NCBI GenBank assembly: GCA_016875995.1
Contig: VGOG01000005.1
Coordinates: 1 to 46,189 of the forward strand
Direction: 5' to 3'
DNA: 46,189 nucleotides
DNA from: Chloroflexota bacterium
GTDB lineage: Bacteria; Chloroflexota; Anaerolineae; VGOG01
Positions 15,904-23,741 of this stretch are shown piece after piece; position 1 is the first letter of the stretch, and each line of letters begins with the position of its first letter. A program made the translations under genes and the position numbers. The notes beneath the pieces were generated by a model. The model was not told where the DNA came from. It was given only the letters and a program-made list of their open reading frames with translations, and did not search any database.

Positions 15904-17346
15904 ATGAGATACCGGTGGTTCAGCCTGCTCGTCCTGCTCGTTTTGCTGGCCGGTTGCGCCCCTCAACCGTGGAAGCAGGATCCTGATGTGCAGGCAACAA
16001 AGCAGGATTGCGCCGGCCTGCCACAAGGGGAGCATTACGCCTGCATCGAGCGCCACGCCGTGACGAGCCTCAATCCTGATGTCTGTCGCTTGGCTGGGAT
16101 GTGGGTGGATGATATGTGCCTCCAGGCAGTCTACGAGGCCGCCGACGACCCGTCCATCTGTGACCGGCTCTACCTGCCCGGCGTGGTGCCCAATTGCCAC
16201 GCCTACTACACCGCCCGCTCCCCGACGCCGACGTCGACCCTGGTGCCGACTATCGCCATCCCTCTCCCCGGCCAGCTCATCTACGAATCGGGCGGCGACA
16301 TCTGGATTATCGTCCGAGGCCAGCCGCCACGAGTGCTCCTGACCGACGGGAGCAACCCCGACCTGTCGCCGGACGGGAACAGGTTCGTCTTCTACCGCGC
16401 CAGCCCGGAGTTGTCCCTACCCGATCTTTGGGTGGCCGACTTCACCTGCCTGGCTGCACAGGCTACCTGCCAGGTGAACGAGCGGCGGCTGATTGGCCCG
16501 GCGGAGTTCGGCAGCCCGCTCATCTATGGCCTTGCCTGGTCACCTGATGGCCGGACGGTGGCGCTGACGACAGGCGCTCATGCCAAGACCTTCTACAGCA
16601 AAGATCTGTGGCTGGTGAACGTGGAGACTGGTGACTATCAGCAGGTGCTCGACGACGGCGGCGGCGTGCCCGACTACAGCCCCGACGGAGCGTGGATCGC
16701 TCTTAACATGCCGTACACAGGCTATCAGCACGGGCACCTCTCGCTCATCGCCGCCGACGGCAGCAGCTACCGGCCACTCTTCGACGATCTGCTCTCCTGC
16801 GAAGGGAAGTGGCTGCCCGATGGTGTGCTGGTCGCTGGCATTGTCCGGCTGGCGCAGACAGCGGAGGTAGAGATGCCAGCCGAGCTATGGCGGGTGCCGG
16901 TCGTGGGCGAGCCGGTCCGCTTGGCGACGATCCCCACCGCGCATAGTTTCCGCTGGTCGGCCGATGGCCAGCGGTTGGCTTACCTGGCGGACGACCCGGC
17001 CGGTTGGCTCCACATTGCCCGGGGCGATGGCAGCGTAGAGGCTGCGGTGTCCGGCAGCGACGAGCGGACGTGGCCCCACGGTTGGTCGCCGGGCGGGCAG
17101 CTCCTGGCCGTCATCCACGATGAGCAGTACTTCTTCGTCTCCGCTGGTCCCAATCCGGCTCTCATCCCCATGGCGGCTCCTTTCTGGCTTTGGCTGGACG
17201 ACGACAGCTATCTGACCGCCGAGTGGATCACCGACGACCCGCAGGCCGGCCGAGGCCATTTCGAGGTCAGCCGCGCCTGGCTCGATGGCCGACGGGAGTT
17301 CCTCTTCGCGGCCGAGAGTCTGAACGGGTTGGCCTATAGGCCGTGA
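15904..17346 (+). CDS. TolB-like beta-propeller lipoprotein
   Basis: A 480-aa protein; ATG at 15904 has AGGAGG seven bases upstream, better than the TTG at 15901. The lipobox LLAGC gives a lipidated Cys18. Residues 20-100 form a cysteine-rich segment (CAGLPQGEHYACIERHA...VCRLAG...MCLQA...ICDRL...NCHAYY). A Thr/Pro linker then leads to a propeller made of PD40/TolB-type blades (SNPDLSPDGNRFVFY, WSPDGRTVALTTG, YSPDGAWIAL, WSADGQRLAYL, WSPGGQLLAVI). Such lipoproteins bind partners at the outer face of the membrane; no catalytic motif is visible. The Cys-rich module before the propeller is the unusual part. Two promoters and a strong hairpin after the gene suggest a single-gene unit. Confidence 0.85.
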   Translation: MRYRWFSLLVLLVLLAGCAPQPWKQDPDVQATKQDCAGLPQGEHYACIERHAVTSLNPDVCRLAGMWVDDMCLQAVYEAADDPSICDRLYLPGVVPNCHAYYTARSPTPTSTLVPTIAIPLPGQLIYESGGDIWIIVRGQPPRVLLTDGSNPDLSPDGNRFVFYRASPELSLPDLWVADFTCLAAQATCQVNERRLIGPAEFGSPLIYGLAWSPDGRTVALTTGAHAKTFYSKDLWLVNVETGDYQQVLDDGGGVPDYSPDGAWIALNMPYTGYQHGHLSLIAADGSSYRPLFDDLLSCEGKWLPDGVLVAGIVRLAQTAEVEMPAELWRVPVVGEPVRLATIPTAHSFRWSADGQRLAYLADDPAGWLHIARGDGSVEAAVSGSDERTWPHGWSPGGQLLAVIHDEQYFFVSAGPNPALIPMAAPFWLWLDDDSYLTAEWITDDPQAGRGHFEVSRAWLDGRREFLFAAESLNGLAYRP

Positions 17347-17378
17347 ACCCCACCTCACCGCTTCCGCATAATGTGAAA

Positions 17379-17405
17379 CGGGGTGGCTACAAGACAGCCA
17401 CCCCG
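17379..17405. terminator. Hairpin between convergent genes (probable bidirectional terminator)
   Basis: A 10-bp perfect stem, CGGGGTGGCT/AGCCACCCCG, with a 7-nt loop, lies between the ends of the lipoprotein (+) and AIM24-like (-) genes. There is little T-tract on either side, so termination is inferred from position and stem strength. Confidence 0.6.
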
Positions 17406-17425
17406 TGATTGCATTGAATATTTCC

Positions 17426-18109
17426 CTATCCTTTGCGCCGATCCTGTGGCAGCTTGGGGATCAGCCAGCTCAGGAAATCATCTTCGCTGCGCGTCTGCAT
17501 GAACACCTTGCCCGGCCCGGTGAGATCCACCACCAACCCCTCGCCGCTGAACAGGGTGGACTTCAGGCCCCCGACGCGCTTAACGTTGAACCCTATCCCC
17601 TCGGTGAAAGCTACCAGGTGGCCGGTATCTACGGTGTAGCCCCGGCCTGGCCCCAGGTCCACCTCGTGGATGGCGCCGTAGCTCGACAGGAGAAGCGTCC
17701 CCGTGCCGCTGACTTTCAGCAGGATCAACCCCTCTCTGGCGAAGAAGGTCTTGGCCCCACCCCAGGTGGTGTCCACGCTGATTCCCTCCGATGAAGCGAC
17801 GTAGGAGCCTGACTGAACCAACAGGGTCTCACCCCGCAGCTCGCGCGCCACCATGTCCCCGGGCAAGGTCGGAGCCAGGGTGATCTCCCCACCGCCCGAA
17901 GGAGCGCGGAAGGTGTTCATGAAGAAGCTCTCCCCGCCCAGCACCGACCGCTTGAGAGAGGCCATCAGGCCGCCCGCAGCCTTGGTCTCCAGGGTCACGC
18001 CAGGGGACATGCTAACCATGGCCCCGGCTTCGGCCTGAATGGTCTCCCCTGGGTCGAGCGTGACTATAGCCAAAGAATACGATGGGCGATACTCGATCCT
18101 GGTTTGCAT
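17426..18109 (-). CDS. AIM24 / TIGR00266 family protein
   Basis: A 227-aa protein with GAGGAGG before the ATG. It shows the family's all-beta layout: an N-terminal LDPGETIQAEAGAMVSMSPGV, then GGLMASLKRSVLGGESFFMN, GYTVDTGHLVAF and GGLKSTLFSGEGLVVDLTGPG with a C-terminal FMQTRSEDDFLSWL. Bacterial members are soluble and of unknown function; yeast AIM24 is a mitochondrial protein needed for inner-membrane organisation. It lies 16 bp after a Yip1-type membrane protein on the same strand, so the two are probably one operon and may share a membrane role. Confidence 0.9.
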   Translation of the reverse strand: MQTRIEYRPSYSLAIVTLDPGETIQAEAGAMVSMSPGVTLETKAAGGLMASLKRSVLGGESFFMNTFRAPSGGGEITLAPTLPGDMVARELRGETLLVQSGSYVASSEGISVDTTWGGAKTFFAREGLILLKVSGTGTLLLSSYGAIHEVDLGPGRGYTVDTGHLVAFTEGIGFNVKRVGGLKSTLFSGEGLVVDLTGPGKVFMQTRSEDDFLSWLIPKLPQDRRKG

Positions 18110-18125
18110 TTTTCCTCCTCTGTTA

Positions 18126-18695
18126 TTAGATGAGCCCTCCCAGTGCAGCAGCAGTCAGGCCCAGCAGGCCCAGCACCGCTGTGGCAACGAGCATGATCAC
18201 AAACACGGCAATCCAGCCCAGGATGACGGTGACGATGGTCTGCACCCACTCCAGGTCCAGGGCCTCCTTCGCCGCCACGAACCAGGAGATCAATCCCAGA
18301 ATCCAGGCGGCAAGTTGGACCGGCGCCAACAGGCAAGCCAAGGCGCTGGACAGACCACCCAGTACTCCGAGGACTCCGACGACGTTCCAGACGTAGGCCA
18401 GACCCAGGGTGCGAACCAGTTCCTCGAAGGTGACGTCGGCGTTGAAGACCGTGCGCCCCACCCAGTTGACGATGAAGGCACCCACGGCGAAACCAATGAC
18501 CGCAAAGATGGTGGCCACGACAGCGCCGCCTAGCCAATGGATCGGATTTCGGGATACACGCGACCCGAGCTGGCTGAGGAATGCGACTACTATCACCAAC
18601 AGCCAGGCTGTTTGGGTGAACGTGGTGTCCTGCTCGACCTCCCTGTAAACCTCACGACGGAAGGTGAACGCACTAATGATACGATCGGTAAGCAT
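18126..18695 (-). CDS. Yip1-family membrane protein
   Basis: A 189-aa protein with GAAGGAGGTC upstream of the ATG. A short cytoplasmic N-terminus (FRREVYREVEQDTTFTQTAW) leads to five hydrophobic segments, with the conserved stretch GGAVVATIFAVIGFAVGAFIV, and then TFEELVRTLGLAYVWNVVGVLG. This matches the bacterial Yip1/YIF1 domain pattern, whose members are integral membrane proteins of unclear role (eukaryotic ones act in vesicle transport). Same operon as the AIM24-like gene. Confidence 0.85.
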   Translation of the reverse strand: MLTDRIISAFTFRREVYREVEQDTTFTQTAWLLVIVVAFLSQLGSRVSRNPIHWLGGAVVATIFAVIGFAVGAFIVNWVGRTVFNADVTFEELVRTLGLAYVWNVVGVLGVLGGLSSALACLLAPVQLAAWILGLISWFVAAKEALDLEWVQTIVTVILGWIAVFVIMLVATAVLGLLGLTAAALGGLI

Positions 18696-18778
18696 GATTT
18701 GACCTCCTTCGTTGAAAGTATGATTGGTACGTACGAACTTTCATTTTTCTCCTGGAACATTCTGCCCTCTGATTTATG

Positions 18779-19585
18779 TCATATCACCACCTCCTTGTAT
18801 GACGATTCTTGGGGGATGCTGTAGAACTCCAGCAGCCGCTTCTCCGTCTCGCCCTCGATCCGCACCACCACCTGGACGTAAGGGGCGATGGTGGAGTTCT
18901 TGAGCTTTCGCTTCAGCAGCTCATCCACCTGGAAGATGCCGGCGGAGTTGCTCATGGTGATCACCACCCGAATGGGGACCGTCTCACCTTTTTCCAGCGC
19001 GACGCTGTCAATGGCCATCGCCGAGACGGAGTGAATGTTGGTCTGGCCTGTCTCAAAGGGAATCCGCGACCGCCCCTGGGTCATATCCAGGGCGTCGGCC
19101 ACCTTGATGATCCCCGCCTCGATAGTGTTACAGGGCATATCCCAACGGTGAGCAATGACGGCGTGGAGCACTTCAGAGATCACGATGGTGAGCTCCGGCT
19201 CCTCGTAAATGGCGCTCAGTAGCTCCCGAGCCTTGGGTGCCGCCAGCGTCAAGCTGTAATGTTCGTGGTCCTCGCGATGAACAGCCATTCCCACGTCGTG
19301 GAGACAGGCCGCCAGAACGACGATCACCTCGGCATCCTCATACGTTAAGCCGTAGTCCTTGACGACGCTGGCCTCCACCCCTGCGTCGGCCAGGAGGCGC
19401 AGCATCTTCAAAGCAGCGTTGGCCGCGATCTGGATGTGCACCTCCCCATGATCGCTGATGCCGGAGCGATCTACGGCGTTGATGTTGGCGCACTTCCACA
19501 ATTGCTGCAGCTCCACATCCTCGTTGATCCGCGCCAGCAACCGCGAGAGCTTTTCGTTGTGACGGCTTGGAACGTTCAAAGGCAT
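18779..19585 (-). CDS. HD-domain phosphohydrolase, co-transcribed with pstB1
   Basis: A 268-aa protein. ATG at 19585 is preferred (GAGGTTG eight bases upstream) over TTG at 19609. It shows HD-superfamily metal ligands: DHG (45-47), HD at 96-97 in CLHDVGM, HREDHEHYS after it, and the later VADALDMTQGRSRIPFE. These enzymes hydrolyse phosphomonoesters or nucleotides with bound divalent metals; the substrate here is unknown. The C-terminal 80 residues form a mixed domain (VRIEGETEKRLLEFYSIP). The gene lies 25 bp after pstB1, where many pst operons have phoU; no phoU is visible in the window, so a regulatory role in phosphate uptake is possible but unproven. Confidence 0.82.
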   Translation of the reverse strand: MPLNVPSRHNEKLSRLLARINEDVELQQLWKCANINAVDRSGISDHGEVHIQIAANAALKMLRLLADAGVEASVVKDYGLTYEDAEVIVVLAACLHDVGMAVHREDHEHYSLTLAAPKARELLSAIYEEPELTIVISEVLHAVIAHRWDMPCNTIEAGIIKVADALDMTQGRSRIPFETGQTNIHSVSAMAIDSVALEKGETVPIRVVITMSNSAGIFQVDELLKRKLKNSTIAPYVQVVVRIEGETEKRLLEFYSIPQESSYKEVVI

Positions 19586-19610
19586 CTGCTCAACCTCTTC
19601 GCCATCCAAA

Positions 19611-20387
19611 CTACCCCAACCGACCAGTGATATAATCCTCCGTGCGTTTCTCTTTGGGGCGGGTGAAAATCTGGCTGGTAACGCCGTACTCCACCAACTC
19701 CCCCAGCCAGAAAAGTCCCGTCCAGTCCGAGGCGCGAGCGGCCTGTTGCATGTTGTGGGTGACGATGACGATAGTATAGTTCTTTTTCAGGTCCTGCATC
19801 AACTCCTCGACCTTCAAAGTAGCAATGGGGTCGAGAGCGGAGCAAGGCTCGTCCATCAAGATGACCTCCGGCTCCACCGCCAGCACGCGGGCGATGCATA
19901 GCCGCTGCTGCTGCCCGCTGTCCAGATCCATCGCCGGATGGTTCAATTTGTCCCTGACCTCGTCCCACAAAGCCGCTCTCCTCAGGCTGTGCTCCACCAA
20001 ATCGTCCAGGTTCACCCGACGATGGAGACCCTTCGACGGGCTCAGGGCGCGGCCCAGCACTCGTGGGCCGAAGGCCACGTTGTCGTAGACCGACTGGGGA
20101 AAGGGATTGGGCCGCTGAAAGACCATGCCCACCCTGTGCCGCAGCTCCACCACGTCCACCTCCGGCCCGTAGATGTCCTTGCCGTCCAACAAAACCTTCC
20201 CCTCCAGGCGGGTTCCAGGGATAGTCTCGTTCATGCGATTGAGACAGCGTAAAAAGGTTGACTTCCCACAGCCGGAAGGGCCGATGAGAGCCGTGATCTG
20301 GTGCTCTGGAATCTGCAAGGTGATGTTATTCAGGGCCTTGAAGCCATCGTAGTAGAAGTCCAGGTCCAGGACTTCCATCTTCGCCAT
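19611..20387 (-). CDS. pstB: Phosphate ABC transporter ATPase PstB1, signature motif degenerate
   Basis: A 258-aa cytoplasmic ATPase powering phosphate import through PstC-PstA. ATG at 20387 has GGAG upstream; GTG at 20405 is possible. Walker A is intact, GPSGCGKST with Lys42. The Q-loop [11 protein letters not shown], Walker B VILMDEP with its catalytic Glu, D-loop SALD and switch His (VTHNMQQ) are intact too. The signature is abnormal: LDSGQ (155-159) replaces LSGGQ, changing the Ser that normally touches the ATP gamma-phosphate to Asp and the next Gly to Ser. About eight extra residues (ALSPSKGL, near 113-120) are encoded by a short repeat (20030-20050). A second PstB at 24798 has the opposite defects. 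Divergent from pstS, with back-to-back promoters. Confidence 0.95.
   Translation of the reverse strand: MAKMEVLDLDFYYDGFKALNNITLQIPEHQITALIGPSGCGKSTFLRCLNRMNETIPGTRLEGKVLLDGKDIYGPEVDVVELRHRVGMVFQRPNPFPQSVYDNVAFGPRVLGRALSPSKGLHRRVNLDDLVEHSLRRAALWDEVRDKLNHPAMDLDSGQQQRLCIARVLAVEPEVILMDEPCSALDPIATLKVEELMQDLKKNYTIVIVTHNMQQAARASDWTGLFWLGELVEYGVTSQIFTRPKEKRTEDYITGRLG
20030..20050. repeat. Short CCCTTCGAC...CTCAGGG repeat inside pstB1
   Basis: CCCTTCGACGGGCTCAGGGC, with inverted ends CCCT/AGGG, matches a short dispersed sequence I recognise from many bacterial genomes. It adds about eight residues between GPRVLG and LDDLVE compared with the second PstB, which has only nine residues there. Confidence 0.6.
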
Positions 20388-20424
20388 TCGACTTCTCCCC
20401 AGCACGGTAAGCCTGATCTATCTC

Positions 20425-20453
20425 ATTTTACCAGAAAACGGCCCTTAACGCAA
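20425..20453 (-). promoter_or_regulatory. Promoter of pstB1-HD operon
   Basis: Minus-strand TTGCGT (20453-20448), a 17-bp spacer and TAAAAT (20430-20425). Its -35 is only 8 bp from that of the divergent pstS promoter, so one regulator site could control both. Confidence 0.65.
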
Positions 20454-20461
20454 AAGCCAGT

Positions 20462-20490
20462 TTGACGGCTTTGAAGGTAGGTGTTATAAT
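20462..20490 (+). promoter_or_regulatory. Promoter of pstS
   Basis: TTGACG, a 17-bp spacer and a perfect TATAAT (20485-20490). Predicted start is near 20497, giving a leader of about 165 nt. No clear PHO-box repeat was found by eye. Confidence 0.75.
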
Positions 20491-20662
20491 TCACACGGTT
20501 TGGCTCACGAGAGTACAATGAGCAGGCCAGGGGCAACGCACTTTCTGTCCAGATAAGGCCGGAAACCAACATCAAACGGCTTGAAATCACCGCTTTTGAG
20601 AGTCAGCCGAAGTGCGTCGCACCTTGGTTTAACGACATCGAGAGTACGGCGGATGGGAGCGA

Positions 20663-21571
20663 ATGGACAAGGCAACTGGAGCAGCTCGCGTATGGATAAT
20701 AGTTACCATGCTGGTGGTCTCGAATGTGTGGGCTGGCTGCCGTGGGCCAGCAACGCCCTCCTCGGAGACGGCTGAGCCGCAGCAAACGACCCAGACCATC
20801 GCCAACAAGGGCTCGGATACCATGGTCAATCTGGCCCTGGCCTGGGCCGAGGCCTATACTGCTCAACACCCTGAAGTGCGCATCTCGGTCACCGGCGGCG
20901 GCTCAGGCACGGGGATCGCCGCCCTGATCAACGGCACGGTGGACATCGCCAACGCCTCGCGGGCCATGAAGCCAGAGGAGGTGGAGAAAGCGCGGGCCAA
21001 CGGTATCGAGCCGGTGGAGCACATCGTGGCCGGTGACGCTATCGCGGTGGTGGTCAATCCGACCAATCCCGTCAGCGCCCTGACCATAGACCAGCTCTCG
21101 GACATTTTCACGGGTAAGATCACCCGTTGGAGCGAAGTGGGCGGCGAGAACCGCCCCATCGTTTTGCTCTCGCGTGAATCCAACTCGGGCACCCACATCT
21201 ACTTTCTGGAGCACGTGGTGCGCCAGGGGGAACAGGACAACCAGAGCCTCTTCTCTCCCGACACTCTCCTGATGCCCTCCTCGGAAGGCATCAGCGCCGA
21301 GATACGCCAGAACCCCAATGCCATCGGCTACGACGGCCTGGGCTACGTGACCCCGGATCAAAAAACGATCAAAGTGGCCCGTAGAGCCGGGGAGCCTTAC
21401 ATCTCGCCCAGCATCGAGACGGTGAAGGACGGCCGGTATCCCATCGCTCGTGTGCTGTACGTGTACACCAGCGGCCAACCCACCGGCATCATCCGCGAGT
21501 ATCTGGATTGGATCACCAGCGCGGAGGGGCAGGAGATCGTTGCCGAGCTGGGCTTTGTGCCACTGCAATAG
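20663..21571 (+). CDS. pstS: Phosphate-binding lipoprotein PstS
   Basis: A 302-aa solute-binding protein. GGGAGCGA precedes the ATG. A lipoprotein signal ends in VWAGC (Cys26), so the protein is anchored outside the membrane. The PstS-type fold is seen from IANKGSDTMVNLALAWAEAY, the phosphate-loop region VTGGGSGTGIAALINGTVDIANASR, then DAIAVVVNPTNPVSALTIDQLSDIFTGKI and SRESNSGTHIYFLEHV, all hallmarks of the family. It captures phosphate and delivers it to PstC-PstA. First gene of the plus-strand pst group; 18 bp later comes a nitroreductase gene. Confidence 0.95.
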   Translation: MDKATGAARVWIIVTMLVVSNVWAGCRGPATPSSETAEPQQTTQTIANKGSDTMVNLALAWAEAYTAQHPEVRISVTGGGSGTGIAALINGTVDIANASRAMKPEEVEKARANGIEPVEHIVAGDAIAVVVNPTNPVSALTIDQLSDIFTGKITRWSEVGGENRPIVLLSRESNSGTHIYFLEHVVRQGEQDNQSLFSPDTLLMPSSEGISAEIRQNPNAIGYDGLGYVTPDQKTIKVARRAGEPYISPSIETVKDGRYPIARVLYVYTSGQPTGIIREYLDWITSAEGQEIVAELGFVPLQ

Positions 21572-21589
21572 TCGAAAAAGGAGGAGATC

Positions 21590-22099
21590 ATGAACGAGAC
21601 CGATGTGCTGGACGTGATCAAGAAACGTCGCAGCATCCGTAAGTACACCGATCGGGCGGTGACGGACGAGCAGATCCGGCAGCTCCTGGAGGCGGCCATG
21701 GCTGCGCCCTCGGCCAGCAACATCCAGCCGTGGGAGTTCGTGGTCGTCAAAGACCCCGATCTCAAGAGACAACTGGCCCAAACCCACACCTGGAGCAGCA
21801 TGGCCGCCGACGCGGCGGTAGTTTTCGTGGTATGCGGCGACGAGCCTGCCTCCCACCACTGGGTCGAAGATACCAGTGCCGCCACGGAGAATCTGCTCCT
21901 GGCGGCCACAGCCTTGGGTCTGGGAGCCGTCTGGGTGGGCATCTATCCCACCGCTGCCAGAGAGGTCCACGTGCGTCGAGTGTTGGACATTCCGGAGGAA
22001 ATTCGCGTCCTCTGCCTGGTGCCCGTGGGCCATCCCGCCGAGAGCAAGCCACCCCGGACGCAGTACAAAGAGAGCAAAGCCCATTATGACAGGTGGTAA
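21590..22099 (+). CDS. Nitroreductase-family FMN protein inside the pst operon
   Basis: A 169-aa protein, short but complete for the compact nitroreductase type. AAGGAGGAG precedes the ATG. The N-terminal VLDVIKKRRSIRKYTDRAVTDEQI holds the FMN-phosphate-binding RRSIRKY, followed by AAMAAPSASNIQPWEFVVVKD and the central EDTSAATENLLLAATALGLGAVWVGI, with a C-terminal LVPVGHPAESKPPR. Members reduce nitro groups, quinones or flavins with NAD(P)H. The gene sits between pstS and pstC, and its last 14 bases overlap the pstC start, so it is co-expressed with phosphate uptake; the link is unexplained. Confidence 0.93.
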   Translation: MNETDVLDVIKKRRSIRKYTDRAVTDEQIRQLLEAAMAAPSASNIQPWEFVVVKDPDLKRQLAQTHTWSSMAADAAVVFVVCGDEPASHHWVEDTSAATENLLLAATALGLGAVWVGIYPTAAREVHVRRVLDIPEEIRVLCLVPVGHPAESKPPRTQYKESKAHYDRW

Positions 22100-23021
22100 C
22101 ACGGAATCGCGGAAGGTACGGAGACACGGAACTTTCCGTCCCGTCGAATTCATCATCGAGAGCCTGATCCGGACGGCGGGCATCTCGGCCATCATCCTCG
22201 TGGCCCTCATTTTCTTCTTCCTCATCCGCGAGGGAGCACCCGCTTTCACCCGTGTCCCGCTGAGCAACCTCTTTGGCAAACGTTGGTATCCTATCTTCGA
22301 CATTTACGGCACCCTACCCCTGATCCTGGGCTCGCTGGTAGTCACCCTGGGAGCGGTGGCCATCTCCATGCCCCTGGGGCTGGCCACAGCGGTGTTCATC
22401 GGCGAGATCGCCCCCGACTGGGCGCGCGAAGTCCTCAAGCCGCTGATCGAGGTGCTGGCCGGCATCCCCTCGGTGGTGCTGGGCTTCCTGGGCATGGTGG
22501 CCATCGCCCCCCTGGTGCGGGAGCACCTCGGCGCCCCCACCGGCCTTACCGCCTTCACCGGCTCGCTAATGCTGGCGTACATGGCCTTGCCCACCATCAT
22601 CAGCGTGGCCGAGGACGCCATTGACGCCGTTCCCAGGGACTATCGCGACGCGGCCCTGGCTCTGGGGGCCACCCACTGGCAGACCATCTGGCGGGTGGTG
22701 ATCCCCGCGGCGCGGTCGGGCATCATCATCGCTGTGATGCTAGGCATCGGGCGGGCGATTGGGGAAACCATGACCGTGATGATGGTCACGGGCAACGCGG
22801 CGCGGTTGCCGCTGGGACTGGATGCCTACTTCAAGCCGGTGCGCACCATGACCGCCACCATCGCCGCCGAGATGGGCGAAGTGGCGCAAGGCAGCACTCA
22901 TTATCACGTTCTGTTCGCGGTGGGCATCATCCTGTTCCTGATGACCTTCATCGTGAACGCCATAGCTTCGATAGTGATCATCCGCGGAGGTCCGAGGCGG
23001 GGTAGGAGCTTGATGGGGTAA
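22086..23021 (+). CDS. pstC: Phosphate ABC transporter permease PstC
   Basis: A 311-aa inner-membrane permease with about six helices. ATG at 22086 lies inside the end of the nitroreductase gene (14-base overlap), so translation is probably coupled. Family features: VEFIIESLIRTAGISAIILVAL, an SLVVTLGAVAISMPLGLATAVFIGE helix, PLIEVLAGIPSVVLGFLG, the ATPase-contact loop DYRDAALALGATHWQTIWRVVIPAA, and GIGRAIGETMTVMMVTG. The first ~18 codons contain a degenerate ACACGGA-type repeat (around 22099-22133), unlike other PstC N-termini. It pairs with PstA to form the channel, but its partner gene is separated from it by an antisense vapBC pair. Confidence 0.95.
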   Translation: MTGGNTESRKVRRHGTFRPVEFIIESLIRTAGISAIILVALIFFFLIREGAPAFTRVPLSNLFGKRWYPIFDIYGTLPLILGSLVVTLGAVAISMPLGLATAVFIGEIAPDWAREVLKPLIEVLAGIPSVVLGFLGMVAIAPLVREHLGAPTGLTAFTGSLMLAYMALPTIISVAEDAIDAVPRDYRDAALALGATHWQTIWRVVIPAARSGIIIAVMLGIGRAIGETMTVMMVTGNAARLPLGLDAYFKPVRTMTATIAAEMGEVAQGSTHYHVLFAVGIILFLMTFIVNAIASIVIIRGGPRRGRSLMG

Positions 23022-23038
23022 GAAGAAGGGAGGACAAT

Positions 23039-23452
23039 TCAAGCGGGCGCCATCGAGAAGCCGGCGATCAAGAAATGCTTATCGAAGGCGAATGCAGTAT
23101 CAATGTCTCTTTGATGCATGAGAGCAAAGCTCACTGCATCGGTGTAGCTAAAGTCCTGATCGCTGTAGCGGCGGAGGATATCTTCGGCCTCTATCTCCAG
23201 CTCCTCCGTGGATTGCACCTTCTCGATTCGAGGGCTGCTTCTGACACTATCCAGGAAAGTGATGGCAGCAGCATGACCCAAGGCTTTTCGCAAGATGATG
23301 TACACCTCAGCCACGACCAAGTTTGTGGTGACGAGTCGGCGATAACGTTTCAGCAGATCGGGGTATTCTCCGGCCGCCCTCTCGTGGTATTTGTCGTCTT
23401 GGTCAGCTAGAGCCACCCAGGCCCCGGTATCCACAAATAGCTCCCTGGCCAT
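23039..23452 (-). CDS. vapC: PIN-domain toxin (VapC type)
   Basis: A 137-aa PIN-domain ribonuclease, the toxin of a VapBC pair. The four acidic residues of the active site are present: Asp8 (LFVDTGAWVAL), Glu49 (NLVVAEVY), Asp105 (SYTDAVSFALM) and Asp124 (AFAFDKHF). VapC toxins cut tRNA or rRNA. The ATG overlaps the antitoxin stop by one base (TGATG), so translation is coupled. The gene runs antisense between pstC and pstA, and its 3' end is 18 bp from the pstC stop. Confidence 0.9.
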   Translation of the reverse strand: MARELFVDTGAWVALADQDDKYHERAAGEYPDLLKRYRRLVTTNLVVAEVYIILRKALGHAAAITFLDSVRSSPRIEKVQSTEELEIEAEDILRRYSDQDFSYTDAVSFALMHQRDIDTAFAFDKHFLIAGFSMAPA

Positions 23453-23709
23453 CAGAGGGTCTCCTCCCTGGTAAAGGCAGCGAGGTAATCATCGTGCTTC
23501 GAGGCCATATCCTCTCGGCCCGAGTGTCCTAATCCGATCACTCGCAGAGCGGGGTCCTCTTCTACAGGCAACTCCGCCAGGTAGTGGTCAATGGTGCGAC
23601 GGATGAGTTCAGCGAGGGAAATGCCCTTCCTCTGCGCCAGTACCCGCAGGGCCTTGTCTTGCGTAGGCTCAAGGTAAATTTGAATCGGCTTCTTAGCTAA
23701 AGCTCTCAT
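23452..23709 (-). CDS. vapB: Ribbon-helix-helix antitoxin (VapB type)
   Basis: An 85-aa protein directly ahead of the PIN-domain toxin. The N-terminus KKPIQIYLEPTQDKALRVLAQRKGISLAELIRRTIDHYL is a ribbon-helix-helix DNA-binding domain (beta strand with alternating residues, then two helices). The acidic C-terminal tail would wrap the toxin. Such antitoxins usually repress their own promoter, here at 23742-23770. Confidence 0.88.
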   Translation of the reverse strand: MRALAKKPIQIYLEPTQDKALRVLAQRKGISLAELIRRTIDHYLAELPVEEDPALRVIGLGHSGREDMASKHDDYLAAFTREETL

Positions 23710-23741
23710 GTTGATACCCTCTCCATTGATAATGTGGCTAT

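Noticed and set aside
19611-20387. The LDSGQ signature of PstB1 as a reading or frame error
   Set aside because: The frame is intact on both sides, the flanking residues match PstB exactly and the change requires several base differences, so it looks real. It is also complemented by PstB2.
20500-20662. The pstS leader as a structured regulatory RNA or PHO-box region
   Set aside because: Only one small hairpin (AGTGCG/CGCACT) is visible, and no PHO-type direct repeats, so nothing is claimed.
20903-22303. A 466-codon open frame on the minus strand across pstS, nitroreductase and pstC
   Set aside because: It is a high-GC antisense shadow. The plus-strand proteins are clear family members, and this frame has no ribosome site or recognisable domain.
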